Source: Pontederia crassipes (taxonomy: Eukaryota; Streptophyta; Magnoliopsida; Commelinales; Pontederiaceae). Taken from it: a stretch of 64,000 nucleotides of DNA. The DNA lies in the NCBI GenBank assembly GCA_030549335.1, contig CM060190.1:65238118-65302117 (forward strand). The letters are read 5' to 3'. Shown here piece by piece: positions 1 to 12,863 of this stretch (the stretch's first letter is position 1; each line of letters begins with the position of its first letter). The notes below the pieces were generated by a model. It saw only the letters and a list, made by a program, of their open reading frames with translations, had not been told where the DNA came from and ran no database searches. The translations under genes were made by a program, and so were the position numbers.

Positions 1-425
1 CCCGTGTTGACATTTTTTATTTAATTTCCTTTATTTTTTTCTTTCTTTATTTTCTCTCTCTCACACGTATCTTATAAAATAGTTTATTTAATTTATTATA
101 ACATATCATTATTTCTTACTTATTATTTCATTAAAAAAATTTAATATTTTACTACATATAATTATTAAAAACCAGATTTTTTTATTTAAATAAATTTTTA
201 ATGAAATTTTTTAACAAAATTTTTATTTACTAATAATATTTTATTTTATATTTATAATATTAATTTTTATTTCAAAACTCACCAAATATTAACACATCAC
301 ATCTATTTTTTTTCTATCACATCAACTATCTTATTCTTCATCATCATATTTCACTTCATCCAAATATAATTAAAATTACGAAACTTAATGAAACTCTAAT
401 TCCCATCCAAACAACCCTTATATCT
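1..425 (-). repeat. AT-rich dispersed repeat, copy A (cut by window edge)
   Basis: Very AT-rich block. Read on the minus strand, it begins near 425 with a GGTTGTTTGGATGGGAATT-like end, runs through a TGAAATATGATGATGAA segment and a GATGTGATAG segment, and finishes in a purine-rich GAGAGAGAAAATAAAG tract near base 40. The same order of segments recurs at about 50,889-51,300 and 55,830-56,250, and more weakly at 51,900-52,250. No coding potential is visible. Family identity is unknown; a non-autonomous DNA element is my inference. Confidence 0.55.
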
Positions 426-2096
426 TACACAATAAACAACTCCTATATCATACACAATAGGAATTCACTTGCGGCACTACATTTTAAGGAAGCCAAAGTG
501 ATACCATGATACCTGTACCTCAGCGTTCATTAAAGGCCGAAAGATGTTAATACATGTAGGAGTTTTATTCAGGTGCATTTCGAAATGAATGAAATAAATT
601 GAAAATATGACTCGGGAAAAAAAATTAAGAAATGTACTTTAGTTTTTGCCTTACCTCTTTCATCATTGAGTAAAATATTAAGGATAAAAATGCTTGATAC
701 TTTTAGCATTCATGAAATGATAATAATATGTTTTGAAGTGACAATAGGGATGCCCGATTTATATATTCTTTTGTTTTCAGTTCCGTTTTCCTTATGCGAA
801 GCCCATAGCCTTTCTTTGTTACTGAAAAAAGAAATGCAAGTTGCCAACAAAAGCCATCGAATTTCGGAATTAACACCCGAGTTAACACTTTAAGAAAGAA
901 TAAGACATGACTATTGTAATTGTTACCAATTATAATCACATCATTCAAATAGAATTGTTGTGAAATGGAGAGTGTGTGAGAGGACAAACTAATTTGTCGA
1001 TTGGGAACCAATTATGTACCCGTACATGTCAATCTACAATTATAAAACTTACAATTCCCTGTTTGAGTAGGAAATAAGAGGGATAAACTTTCTTAATTTG
1101 GAAACAACGGAGCATGAGTTAAAGAAAAACAGATCTTTTGGATTCGATGATTAGGGATTTTTTAAAATCAAACATCATCTAAGTTTTGTGCTTATTGGGT
1201 CATTTGATTTCAATTTTTTTTAAAAAAGAAAACTGACTTCTCTATCAATAAAGGATCCATAAAAGGTGTTGATACAAAAGATCTTGGAGGCCTTGAAGTG
1301 GAACCTCTCCACAACAGAGTTATATAAGAACTTCAACTTATTGTCAAAAGATTTGCGACATGGTTGGCGATATGCTTAAAAACAAGATGATAATCAAGTA
1401 CGACATTCAAAAGTTGCGACCGGCAATTAGCCTTCTTGAGAATCAAAATCATAAGTCGCTATCAACTCAATCCAGCTGGTGACACTTGAGGAGCCCGCTT
1501 GCATGTTCATCACAAATGTGCAAGTGTGCAACAATGATGTCCATCAGAAATGTCACTTGTGAAGGATACTAAATAAAAAAGATAGGTCCATTTATTTCCC
1601 CAAAGAAAAAAGATAAGTACAAAATAATCATCTCTTATTTAAGTCCATGTAACTTTTATTTGATGTCTTATAAATAAAAAAATTCTGGTCTCAAGAGTTT
1701 ACCTGGGAATTGAGAAAGTCATTACTTTAGAGATTCTCTGAACTTGAATCAAGTTTTGATTTATTCTGTACAGAATTGCACACCCTCTATTCACATCATG
1801 TGTCGCATCTTGCGACATCCTTTATGCTACTAGTTTCACAGGCAATCAGTTAATTTTGCTCATAGTACAAAATGGAATGCCAACATTTGTGAGAACAAAA
1901 ACAAAAAAAAAGATGCAAAATTCACTAACAAAAGGAAACAAGATACTGAGGTAAAGTTAGAGTTTTATTGCACAAATTTGCAGAAGAAACATGGAAGATT
2001 ACAAACTCTCCACTCTCTTCGAAGGTACCTCTTTAAATACAGTGATTTCAACCTCACTCAAATAGCTTGCAGTGCTTCCTTATTCAAATGTTCTAA
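426..2096. other. Intergenic sequence downstream of the CURT1C-like gene
   Basis: No gene, RNA gene or mobile element recognised. The part nearest 2,096 should include the 3' UTR and polyadenylation region of the minus-strand gene that stops at 2,097. The short ORFs at 666-1,011 overlap on both strands and look like chance. Confidence 0.5.
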
Positions 2097-5000
2097 TTAG
2101 CTGCTGCTTCCAGTGACATCACTGTATGTACTCTTGATTTTCTCTATTAAAGCTTCCCTGTAATATATTAAATAAGAAACATAAGCCAACAAATTTCAAC
2201 GTAGGCATATGGTCGAATCACAAGAATCCATGAAGATAGGTATTAACATATGTTTTCTATGGGAAAATAAGATCCTAGAATTCTTTTTCTTTTTTGAGGG
2301 TAAGATCCTAGAGGAATTAAATGACTACACCCATGGTTATTAAAAATATTAGACAATGTGCATTAATGAAAAGGGATAATTTAACAGAGGTAATATTTTG
2401 TACTATCTAAGAAAAACTGAAATAAACAAAAGAAAACACGTGGTAAAACAAGACAGATTTTGTCTATTATCAGCTAGCAGACTAGCTGTGGTAAAGCACG
2501 TTGGTGCAAAAGTGTGAAACAACACAAGTGAATCATAATCCATAGGGCTTGTCATTTTCTCTCTATTTCTGTCATTTAGAAGATTGTCTTTTCTCAGTAG
2601 CATAAGATTTCCTTGGCCACTACCAAAATACTTTACAGAATGTTGGCAAATGCAGCAGGCACCTAAGAATGTTAGCATAAGATTTCCAGATAGGACAGTT
2701 GTCAGACGCTGATTAAATATAAACTGTAAAATCAGAAGGCACCTAAGAGCATGGAGCTCCTACTTTCTGAAGATAGGGGGAGGATGATTAGTATGCAAAG
2801 GATGATCTGCTAGATCACCAAGGAGCAAGGTTATTATGTTAGCATTAAACGAGGCTTGCCCTCTCAAATTGTTAAGCTGACAAAATATGTGAATAGGAAA
2901 ATGCAAACATATTTAACACATCAGAATGAAAATCAAACATTTTACTGATTCTATACAAAGAGATCAGTTAAGATCCATTGTAAAACAAGTTATTTCCACA
3001 GATACCAGATCAACAAACTCATTACATTATAACCTATGTCGTTATCCATGAAACTGATGAACAAGAATCTAGGTGTACCTGTCAGGTTGGAAGACCAGGT
3101 TACGATATACAAACCACTGTAAGATAAACAAAGGAATTAAATGTTAACACATGAAAAGAGCCTGTACAAGTAAAAAAAATTAACATAAAGATCTATCCAG
3201 GAAAGGTAAAAGTAGGCAAAAAAAAATGCACAACATGACAACACTGCAAGTTAAGAAGTGACAACAAATGCATCACAAGATAACAATACAAGAACAACTG
3301 ATATGAAATCATACACGAAGTCATAATGCCTTATATAATGGGATAGTCATAATGCCTTGAAAAGGGCAGAATATCTTGACAAACATATTTTAGGCAACAT
3401 CATGATTCAAGCATATTAATAAGTTCACAAAACATTTCCCCTGCAACATTAGGAATTACATTATCCAGAAAGTCCAACTGTAAGCACACTCTAGAACTTA
3501 CCCCAGTATAACCAATGCCTACAAGTTCAAGAATACCGGGAACAATAGGAAGCCTATCAAGAGCCTGCACGGTAACCAAATCTTATGGTTAATTAAGAAT
3601 TCAGTATACATCAATTAAATATAATATATTGATCTACAAGAAAGCGGAATGGCGTCGTATGATCCATGTAGCCGACCCCACCTAGTGGGATAAGACTTTG
3701 TTGTTGTTGTATATTGATCTACAAGAAGGCACCCCCAAAATGACTACGTGATATAAAACTCAACACCACCAATTGCAGATAAATGCTAAGATCGCTGAGA
3801 CTGCACTAATATTTACCGAGATCACTCCTGTTGCAGTCCATAACACAATAAGTCCAGCAAATCCAAGAGTAGCGACTGCATACTTATCATCGACTTTGTC
3901 CCACTGTCTATCAAGAAACATCAGTTGCAATCTTATATGCAGAAGAATATGGAGTTTCCTTGTTTTTTAATTAGAAAAAGGATAAAAAAAGGTGAAATAC
4001 AGACCGCTTCCTGAACAGTCTTCAAAATGTCAGGAACCTCTGTTGAAGCTTCAGTTGAAACATCAGCGGTAGTTGAAACATCAGCCGTGGTGGCCTCTTC
4101 AGTGACGACAACAACATCATCACTGGCTACTTTACGACCTAAATCAAATAAAAGAGAGATTAAGGTTATTGCAAGCAATTTTAAGTTCATTTCTCCCGGT
4201 AAAATAAATCCATGTTTGCAAATCCAAGGCTTAAAGTTTATGCTTGGACGAGGTTCAAAGCACATAAACAATGTAAATTAAAAACAAGAAGTAGGATAAA
4301 GTTTAGAAGTGCCTAGAAACAATGGAAAGGATTGAATGCATTGATCACAACAAAATCAAACCAAAAATCAGATTCAAGGAAGCACCTCATGTTTTGTATT
4401 GTTAGATAAAAATGAGTGAGTTAGCAATTATCATTAGTCGAGTTATCCAAGAAATTGAGAAAATAGATGCTTACGGAAAATTAGGAAGCTCGTCTACATG
4501 GTCGCTGGGTCTGGAGGATTCCATTCATGGCTATTGAATATTTGAATGTGTTCAAGTATTTCCATTATATCAACAACAACAACAACAACAAAGCCTTATC
4601 CCACTAGGTGGGGTCGGCTACATGGATCATTCGACGTCATTGATCCATGTTCATGAGATTCGACAGGGTTTTACGCTCGGGGCCTAACACAACCCTCCTC
4701 CTTTATCCGGGCTTAGGACCGGCTATAAAACATAGACAGAGTTTTAAACATAATTTCCATATTTCCATTATATCATGTCTTTAAAAAGAAGCTATGATGA
4801 ACGTTATGTCCAATGAATCTCAGACATTTATAAGATTGGTTAAGAATATAAAATCAATTAAGAAGCTCTTAATTCCATTCAAACATTATGTCCAGATTAA
4901 GAAGCTGGCTTAAGCTTTTAAGAAAATTGGTTAACACATCAATTTAACATAATATGGGAGAGTTCAAACCTTAAGCTCATATAAAAAAGTATTTTCCTCC

Positions 5001-5381
5001 CTTAATTATTTTTTCACGTGATGGGCTCAATATAAAATTGGTTTGCGCTTCCTAAGAGCTTTTAGAAAAATTAGACAACACATCAATTTCAACCATACAG
5101 GCTGCAGTGTGCATTCTAAACATGTGAATATGTCAAGTTTCTGAAATATTTTGACAAATACCTAGCACAAATAGATGGATAACATCTCTTGGACTGAAGA
5201 GAACCAATCAGAACTTACTCCAGGAAAGACTCTTCCGAGTTTGTCGATTGCCGAGGTGCGGCGAGGACGCCAGCGCCGGGAGGGCGACCGAGTGAGGCGC
5301 CGGGAGGCGCGAGGCGGCCTTCCCATCGGGCAGAGCCCTGGAAGCGAGGCCGCAGGTGGCGCTGGTGGTGGCGGAGGCCAT
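2097..5381 (-). CDS. CURT1C: CURVATURE THYLAKOID 1C-like protein (CURT1 family), plastid
   Basis: Six coding exons read on the minus strand: 5219-5381, 4005-4138, 3817-3903, 3502-3564, 3079-3116 and 2097-2157. All have GT/AG borders and phases that join, giving 181 aa. The start at 5381 gives a Ser/Ala/Arg-rich N-terminus (MASATTSATCGLASRAL) typical of a chloroplast transit peptide; an in-frame ATG at 5543 lies upstream but would put it inside a longer leader. After a Thr/Glu-rich acidic linker comes the CURT1 core: WDKVDDKYAVATLGFAG (from residue 100), two membrane helices (about 107-128 and 131-152), the LELVGIGYTGWFVYRNLVF signature and a C-terminal amphipathic helix ending SDVTGSSS. CURT1 proteins oligomerise at grana margins and bend thylakoid membranes. 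The wording of the core (WDKVDD, ALDRLPIVPG, EKIKSTY) is closest to the CURT1C subgroup as I remember it. Introns 1 and 3 carry SINE insertions. Confidence 0.9.
3643..3709 (+). mobile_element. Au-like SINE, 5'-truncated, in CURT1C intron 3
   Basis: Sixty-seven bases matching the 3' part of the SINE seen in full at 60,613-60,789: ATGATCCATGTAGCCGACCC, then CTAGTGGGATAAG, then a (TTG)n tail. An 18-bp perfect direct repeat (TATATTGATCTACAAGAA) flanks it at 3625-3642 and 3710-3727. That is a target-site duplication and marks a 5'-truncated retroposition. Confidence 0.8.
4573..4759 (-). mobile_element. Au-like SINE, near full length, in CURT1C intron 1
   Basis: Reverse-oriented SINE: a (CAA)n tract at the left, then AAGCCTTATCCCACTAGGTG, GGGTCGGCTACATGGATCAT, the GAGATTCGACAGGG segment (B-box-like on the minus strand) and the CCGGCTATAAAACATAGAC head. 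A 16-bp perfect target-site duplication (TATTTCCATTATATCA) is present at 4557-4572 and 4760-4775. The family call (Au SINE of plants) is from memory of its (TTG)n tail and AAGCCTTATCCCACTAGGTG block. Confidence 0.8.
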
Positions 5382-5700
5382 GGCTCTCTCTGAGTCACAA
5401 CAGGCTTCCTTCCCTCCCCTGCTCCTAACTGCTCGTGGTGCTATGCGGCGTGGCCGTTGTCGTTTATGGTGTGCGCCTATGAGGTGTTCGACGGGAGAGG
5501 AGGAGAGATATTGTTTCGGGCTCCCGGGCGGAACGCGCGCCACTCGTTCGACGGAAGTGGCGGATTGGATATTGGTGGCGTGGCGAGGCGGAGAGGTGCT
5601 CCACGGCTCCCTATTGGACCCCGTAGCCGGGGACCAGCACTTAACTCATCCTCCTCATTCGTCTCTTCTATTTATTTTCTTTTTCTCTCCTTTGTTTTCG
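5382..5700 (-). promoter_or_regulatory. GC-rich 5' UTR and proximal promoter of CURT1C
   Basis: The sequence upstream of the start codon at 5381 is GC-rich to about 5,640 and then AT/pyrimidine-rich. A CCAAT motif lies on the minus strand near 5,611-5,615. No clear TATA box can be fixed. Boundaries are inferred. Confidence 0.3.
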
Positions 5701-6401
5701 TTATGTTTGATTTTTTTCATAGTTCTCAACTCAACTTTCACTAATCTTTTATTACTCAGCGCTTACTTCAAAGTACAAGCACCAACTACTTCTTCTTTTG
5801 TCACGAGAACTTCGAACTTTGATCTGGGGGACCACCAAAATTGATAATAATGTGCGCGTGCTATATTGATAAGCAAGATCCAAATAAAGTTATCTTGAAA
5901 ATTTTATCCGAAAAAAAAGAAATAACAAGAACTTATTAATAAGTTTCTCATTGAAAGATTCCAAATATTAATAATGTCGAGAAGTTATTAATTTGATTAA
6001 ATTTATGTTTCGTATTCAAATATCAAACTAGTCCAACATTAATAACTTTAATCATAAAATGATATAATTTTTATATTATCTAATTATTAACATGATGATA
6101 CTTAATGATGATAAAATTGAGACCCATTTGGACTCTTTAAGTTTTAAACAATAAAATATTCCCTGTTTTTTTTTAAAAAAAAAATTAGTGCTGATGTATT
6201 TTAGTGTGTTGTAGATATGATTGGCCTTCTTTCCGTTCAATTGACATACTGAACTTTATACTCTCAATTAACACTAGAATTCTTTATACAATGAGATTAA
6301 CTTAAATGGTTAAAAAGCAAATTATTTATACACGTGAGGACCCATCTAGTCTCAATAATATATAAGTATATTATTATAGCTTAAAAGATGGCACAACCTA
6401 G

Positions 6402-6405
<4 letters not shown>
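5701..6405. other. Intergenic AT-rich sequence
   Basis: Nothing recognisable between the CURT1C promoter and the TA microsatellite at 6,406. Confidence 0.4.

Positions 6406-6443
<38 letters not shown>
6406..6443. repeat. (AT)n microsatellite
   Basis: About 38 bases of uninterrupted AT dinucleotides, directly beside the left arm of the fold-back element at 6,444. Confidence 0.95.
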
Positions 6444-6446
<3 letters not shown>

Positions 6447-6835
6447 CTTTTTCAAATTATAAATTTTTTCCGCGTCTACTCACGACTTTCGTATTTTTCT
6501 CGTACCTCCCCTAAATTATGTCATTTTTTCTACTTAGATTCATCCGTCAATTTTTATTAACTTTTTCGTTAATTTTTATTATTTTAATTTATGAAATGAT
6601 CTAATTATCCTCGCGCATCTAGGTCAATAAAGAAAAGGAAGAACTTACTTATCTGAACTGTGCAAGAATAATTTGATCATTTCATAAATTAAAATAATAA
6701 AAATTGATGAAAAAATTATCAGAGGTTGATGAATGGACTTAACTGAAAAAGATGACATAGTTTATGAGAAGTTTGTGAAAAATATGAAAGTCGTGAATAG
6801 ACGTAAATAAAATTCATATTTCAAAAGAGGTCAGA
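6444..6835. mobile_element. Fold-back (inverted-repeat) MITE-like element
   Basis: Two arms of about 170-190 bases are reverse complements with moderate divergence. Left arm 6,444-6,612 contains CGTCTACTCACGACTTTCGT, AATTATGTCATTTTTTCTAC and ATTATTTTAATTTATGAAAT. The right arm 6,658-6,835 contains their complements (ATTTCATAAATTAAAATAAT, GATGACATAGTTTATGAGAA, GAAAGTCGTGAATAGACG). A short spacer of about 45 bases lies between. There is no ORF. It lies in the roughly 2.5-kb gap between the start of CURT1C and the 3' end of the MADS gene, closer to the latter. Confidence 0.7.
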
Positions 6836-7846
6836 GGAAAATACCCATATACATAATATAATATAATATAAGTACGTGTGATCGATTGTCGAAGGCGTAT
6901 AAAAAGATCACTCAAAAAGTTGATCAACAAGAGTGATCAGCAGATCACATCAGTTGATCTGTTGAGGCTTAAAAGATTATCCCAAAATACAGGAAAACAT
7001 CTACATTGATGCAGCTGACTTGAGAGATTGGGACAACAATAAATAGTGAAGCTCTAAAACTCTTGCTCCAGCTGTTCGTGATAAAAAAACAACACAACGT
7101 CTATACAAAAGTTTAAGTAAGACGCGGGTCAAAAGAGTTCGATATATCATGAACATACAAGGAGTGTGAAAATTACGTACGTCACATGAGATTTACACGT
7201 GACCCTCATGGAAATAGTTGTCTGTCCATTTTTATCCGCAGCTTATCATTTGGACTATTGGAGTAGATTTCATCATATGCATTTTATTTTTCTTTCTGCA
7301 AATCAACCAAACACTTCTTGTTTAAACAGATTCTTCCGAACAGATTTGGAACCCATATATGGTTCTTCGCAGAGTTACCTGCAGGAAATATATCGTTCAC
7401 AAGAAGGATGCATCTGCTGCATTGAGGATACATAATTCTCGTCGCTCGTTAGCAGAACGACATGGAGAGAGAAAATGGACGAGCACATATATCTCGCAAT
7501 GTATTCTTCAGTGAAAAATTTACACTTTTCCATAAGCTTGTGATCAATTCCACAGTGCATGGGAATCTCGAATGGCGGTTTGCACAAGCACAACAGAATT
7601 TTTGGTTTGCAAGTTTGAGTTCCAAAGTACGTTTGCTCGTGGTAAAGAGAGATAACTGCTAATTAGTTAGTTATAGTCATCTATTCCACACAATTTAGTA
7701 CGTCTTTTTTATTGCTTTCTTTTCCTGCTCGGAGTAACAACAATCACATCTAAACAACACGAACGAATGCCAAGGCGTCGCTTATTCTTTCACGTGGAAT
7801 TATATGCATGAAACATGATCTGTGTCTTCTTGTCTTCGGATAGCAG

Positions 7847-10800
7847 TCAATCTTGAGATGAGTCGTTGCTTCTTCCTGGAAAGCCAATGCACAAGTCCGT
7901 GTCTACCTCAGTAACTTCGCTATGTCTTTTAAGCTGTGCAATTTCCTTTGGAGCAGCAATCTCCAGTACTTGGTCTGTGGGCTTGCACATGAGCTACACA
8001 TTAGACCAAAAGCAATATCAAGTCACTCGCAGGATTTGGGCTAAGAAACATCTAAATTCCTTCCTTAAACACAGACATTTCCATCTTTACTTGTTGAGAC
8101 AGTGCTGTTAAATTCATATGGAGTTGGACATTAACATTACCTTCCCACTTAGTAAAGCATTCTCCTTTATTATGCTTCTCTCCTAGACCCAGTTAATTAG
8201 AAAATGTAATAAGAAATGTGTTCATACATATACAACCCAAGAAACATATCTAGAATATAAATATACCTTCTCTTTTAGCTGTGCAATCTGTTCAACCAGT
8301 AATTGATGCTGTAAAAATTGAGCTCTGTAAATTGGATTGTTGCGATATAGTATCGATCAAATTTAAAGAAGCCTTATTTAATTACCTTTTTTCCTCTGAT
8401 GATACGTAAGCTTTGATCTATTTTGTCTTCCAGTTCATTGAGCTCTTCTAAGGAACATGCATCTATTTTTTCCCCCAATAACCTCCTGCAGAGGTACACA
8501 AACATAGCATCCTAGTGGTTATTTAAACCCAAAGTAATTAGGCTCTCACATCATGATGCTGATAATTGGCAGTAGGAGAAGGATAACATCATGCTTGAAC
8601 TCACTGTTTAGATGCTTCAATAAGCTCAATGTTCTTTAAGATACTAGCAGATTCAACCTTCCATTGCTGAAAGCAACACATGAAATCACCTTCAGAACTC
8701 AATATATATAACGAAATGAAAGAATTTCACAAGTAGCCAAAAAGTGCACGATGAAAGCCATTTCAAACAGATATGCCGAGTATAATATGTAGATAACCAT
8801 ATAAGTAAAATCACAAACTCGGCCATTAATTTTTCATTCTGCGGATCGGTTGAAAGCAACTTTAGGTAAGAAAGACAGATTATAACTGAATAAGTATTTT
8901 TCATCAAATGGAAGGCATCACTTTGAAGCCCATCTATATATTTAATGCTGAATTAATATATAGAGGAATTCAGCACCTGAGCATCATTTTCCACAGTGCT
9001 GCAGCTTGCATCTTCCTTGAAATGTTTCTTGTAACGCTCAATGGTCTTTTGCATGCTGACATAAAGGGAAACGCAAGCCCTTGATGAGAAACTTCATGGT
9101 CAAAATTTTTATGAAGTACATACAAGGTAAGACAATATATTTGCAAATCACTTAAACATACTCGATTTAAATTTAATTACTCTAATCATCAAATGCTAGA
9201 AACAGAATTTTGTATTACTAATTTTATTTCGTTTCAGTGACACAAATATAAATCGACAACCATAGATATCTGTAGAACATCAATATAATCATTTTCCAAT
9301 CTTTCTATCCACTTTCCTTTCTTGCACTTGTCAATTAATGAAAATGGTTGGAAAAAGATCAGAGGATGGTCTACTTGTTATGTTGCATGGGTATGAGATA
9401 TGATACTAGTATCCGAATGCAAGTACAATATTATTATATATTATAAAGATATTCTACACAGAAATTAAAATTTCATAAAATAAATTCATTCGACAACAGT
9501 TTAAGAATAAATCATAATATCGGATGAGTAGACAAGATTGTAATGTTAAATATAGGAGCTCACAAAAAAAACTGCCCCAAAAGTTTAACTTATAAGGCAA
9601 AAAAAAAAAACTCATTTTTTTATATTTATACTGTTAATACTCTCCTTAATATGTGAATCGTTGAAGTTTTAATCTAAATCAGTCCGCCATTTGAAATACT
9701 AACATATTATTGTCTTTCAAAGAAGATAATAAGATGGAAGACAATAAGTAACCAAATTCCAAGAGCCACAAGAACTACTTGGTGCAAGTATGCAAAGGCA
9801 TTCGAATTGCCCACGTTTTCATCTCGCTTGCAAACAGAACAATATATAAATAGAAACCAAAAAATAGGAGTCCATATCGTAATCTAATGATTTAAAATTG
9901 ATGAAAATGATTATGCGATGCGTTCTTGTTCATCATGAACAAAAAAACTGAAAATTTGAGCTAATAGTCACAATTTTCAATTTTTGAAAACACCAATTTG
10001 TTCAAGTTTGATATACGTTTCCACCTGTTCCTAAACATCGGATTAATCAAATAATAGCAGCATTGAACATCCATAGATCTTGACCAAGATTAAGAAAGAA
10101 CGATTATACATTTGAAATTTGAAAACCATAAAGTAACATGAGAGTTTGAGTCATTTTCTTTTACCGTGTTGTTTTTTACAATTCTCTATTGGAGACATGC
10201 AATTTATCAAGTAGAGAATTTTGAAAATTCAAAGCAAAAGAATATCACCTACGAGGTTGCTTTGAATTATAAGTATCTTGAGTAAGGGGCACTTCATATC
10301 ATAAATCCATCTTTATAATTTAGGCTTGGATTAGTATTTTATTGATGAGGAATAGACTATGCTTACCTTACACATGCACTCGCCATGCACACTAACACTT
10401 TTAAGTCTCGAAGAATGACACCTAACTATTAACACTCTTGGATGTTACTGACAGGGTTTCTTCTTGGTACAAGGGGAAGCTTGGACATGCTTATTTATAA
10501 ACATGCCAAACAAGGGCATGTAGTGGCTTGCAATAAGCAAGCAAATGAGTTGACTACTATTCTAGTAATTTCAATTTGATGTAGTTTAATTTTTTTTTCA
10601 ATCTTTCAAGATTTAATTCTTATTAATTGAGCATCTTCTCTCATTTGCATCATATTGCTCTTCAGTTCATGCACTTGAAGTTGAATGATTATGATGAATC
10701 GATCATGTTCTTGTATTTAATTTCAAGAAATTAAAAAAGGATGTAAAGAAGTGGACTTTCACACTCAATCCGAAAAGGTGACAAGAATTCTAATCCAAAT

Positions 10801-12827
10801 ATTATGTGAGAAGAAGCCAATTTTATGGCTCTAAGGAAAATTGACACGGCTGGATAAAGTCGATATAAAGGCACCAAAACAATAAGATGATAAGGGAGCT
10901 CCAATTAAGGGGTTTGATGGGCAATTGTGCCTTAGAGCGGAGGAAGGGATTTGAAGGCTTCCTGGGAATTCAGTATTGTTCTTCCTAGTTCTAACCTGTA
11001 TTTTTGTTTTCATGATGAAATTTGTATTTGGTATTGTGCTTGTTGTGAACTTTTATGGCTAACTTCCTAACCTAGGATTATTTAGGCAGACGATGGATAA
11101 TGATATTGGAAAAACTTGGTTTCATGTCATGCCTTAATGACAGAATGTATTTTATGCTAGCTTTTATTGGTTGCTCCTTAATTTATTGTGTAGTTCATGA
11201 CAAGAGATTTCTTTCATATTTCCTTATGTTTCATAGTGACTTGTTATAAAAGTTTTTATACTTTATTGCACTTATGTTGGCCCTTAATGATAGTTTTCAC
11301 TAATTCATATGAAATTCTTGCATCATACCTTTGGATATCAATAGACTTCTAATTCGTCCTGATTTTTATGTTTTAGGAGATTCTTCTCTAAAAAGTTTGT
11401 TGAAGTAAGGGAATGTGATGAGCACCTGATGACAAGTGAGAGTATGTGAACTGCAAACAAAGTACAGAAAAGGCAAAATTGGCAAGTTGCATTGTAAAGA
11501 TTCCTATCACGTTATGTTTTACTAAACTTCCTAAACTAAAGAGGTAGACAGGTTCCAAAGGAAAGGTGTGGAAACTAAACATTAGGCATAGAAGGAAGCA
11601 GGAGAATACATATAAAGGAGCAATCATTTTTTATGGCAAGTCATCTTTTCCTCGGTTGAGAGGTTGCAGGTGAAAAGTTATTGCAATTTTGTTCTATTTT
11701 TTACTTAAATTATTTTATCTTCTTATTTTTGGACTCTTTGCATTTTATTTTATTATGCCTCTAATGAAGATGAGGGGTTTCACGTCATTGCTATTTCTTT
11801 AAAATATTTGTAATTAAATCATCAACTATGGTAGGCAATGGTGATGGTTTGATTTTCCATCATCTTTATTTGTGAAGTTATATCTCTTACTTGTCATTTG
11901 ATTTTGCTATTTCTAATCCAAGTCTTTGAGTTTTTTATTTTTGAACATTTGTTCATTGTTGAAACAACTAAGAGAGAGGGTCAATGTTGTCTGTAGTGTT
12001 GTTATGAATCAAGACGTGAGCAAAGTTTTAAGGATAAGCTTGCCTACGGTTTTGATGTTGGGTTATCAGTCAAGAGCTACTACTCTAATGGTTCAGCACT
12101 CAGGGTAGTTGAGAAGCCGCTATTATCTGGATACTGAGGAAGCCCAGTTCTGGGGCATTTTAATGCTTTGAAAGAAGGTTATTTGGCTTATTTGTATTAA
12201 AATCTCAAAATTTTAACTCACAAGAGATATAAGGGTTTGAAGGGAATGGTGCAACTAGAGTAGGTATATCTACATTTGATACTAGAGTAGGCATATCTGT
12301 ATTTGATTTTTTTGTTAGAATTTTAAGTACCTAAGTCGCTATAAGAATATGCAGAATAGTCATGCAAATTTGATATTCAAAAGAGGCGATGCTAAGTTGG
12401 TGCCAAGAGAGTCAAAATAGAAGCGCCATAGGATCTAAAGAAGTGTGGCGCTATTTGCCTCACAATAGCCTCGAATTAGCCCAAACATTTGTGTTACGGA
12501 GAGTCGCTATGACATCACTATTACTGCGTGTGCAAATAAGAAAATGTGTGGTAAACTATAGTATCATCGTCGGCACGCTAAACACAACGTGATCATGGTG
12601 TCAAATTCCGGAGACATCAAGATTTTAGTGCTGCATCTTTGGAAACGACAATGTGATGCTAAAGTGTCGCTAAATATGCATCGCTATTGCGACCCTAATG
12701 TGGCACCAATATATACTTATATTGATATAAGTAATATTAATTTGATATGTATAGATATTTGTTAATATAAATAATATTTATATGTGAACATAGTCCTCTA
12801 ATTAGTATACCTATATATATACATATA

Positions 12828-12863
<36 letters not shown>

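Noticed and set aside
3933..4271. 112-codon ORF on the minus strand as a stand-alone gene
   Set aside because: It is CURT1C exon 2 with read-through into both flanking introns. The splice sites and family alignment give the true borders.
5208..5543. Upstream in-frame ATG (5543) as the CURT1C start
   Set aside because: It would add 54 residues rich in Arg/Pro before a good transit peptide beginning MASATTSATC. The later start gives the usual family length.
5356..5844. 162-codon plus-strand ORF at the CURT1C start
   Set aside because: Overlaps the CURT1C first exon and promoter antisense. No domain, and the end runs into AT-rich DNA.
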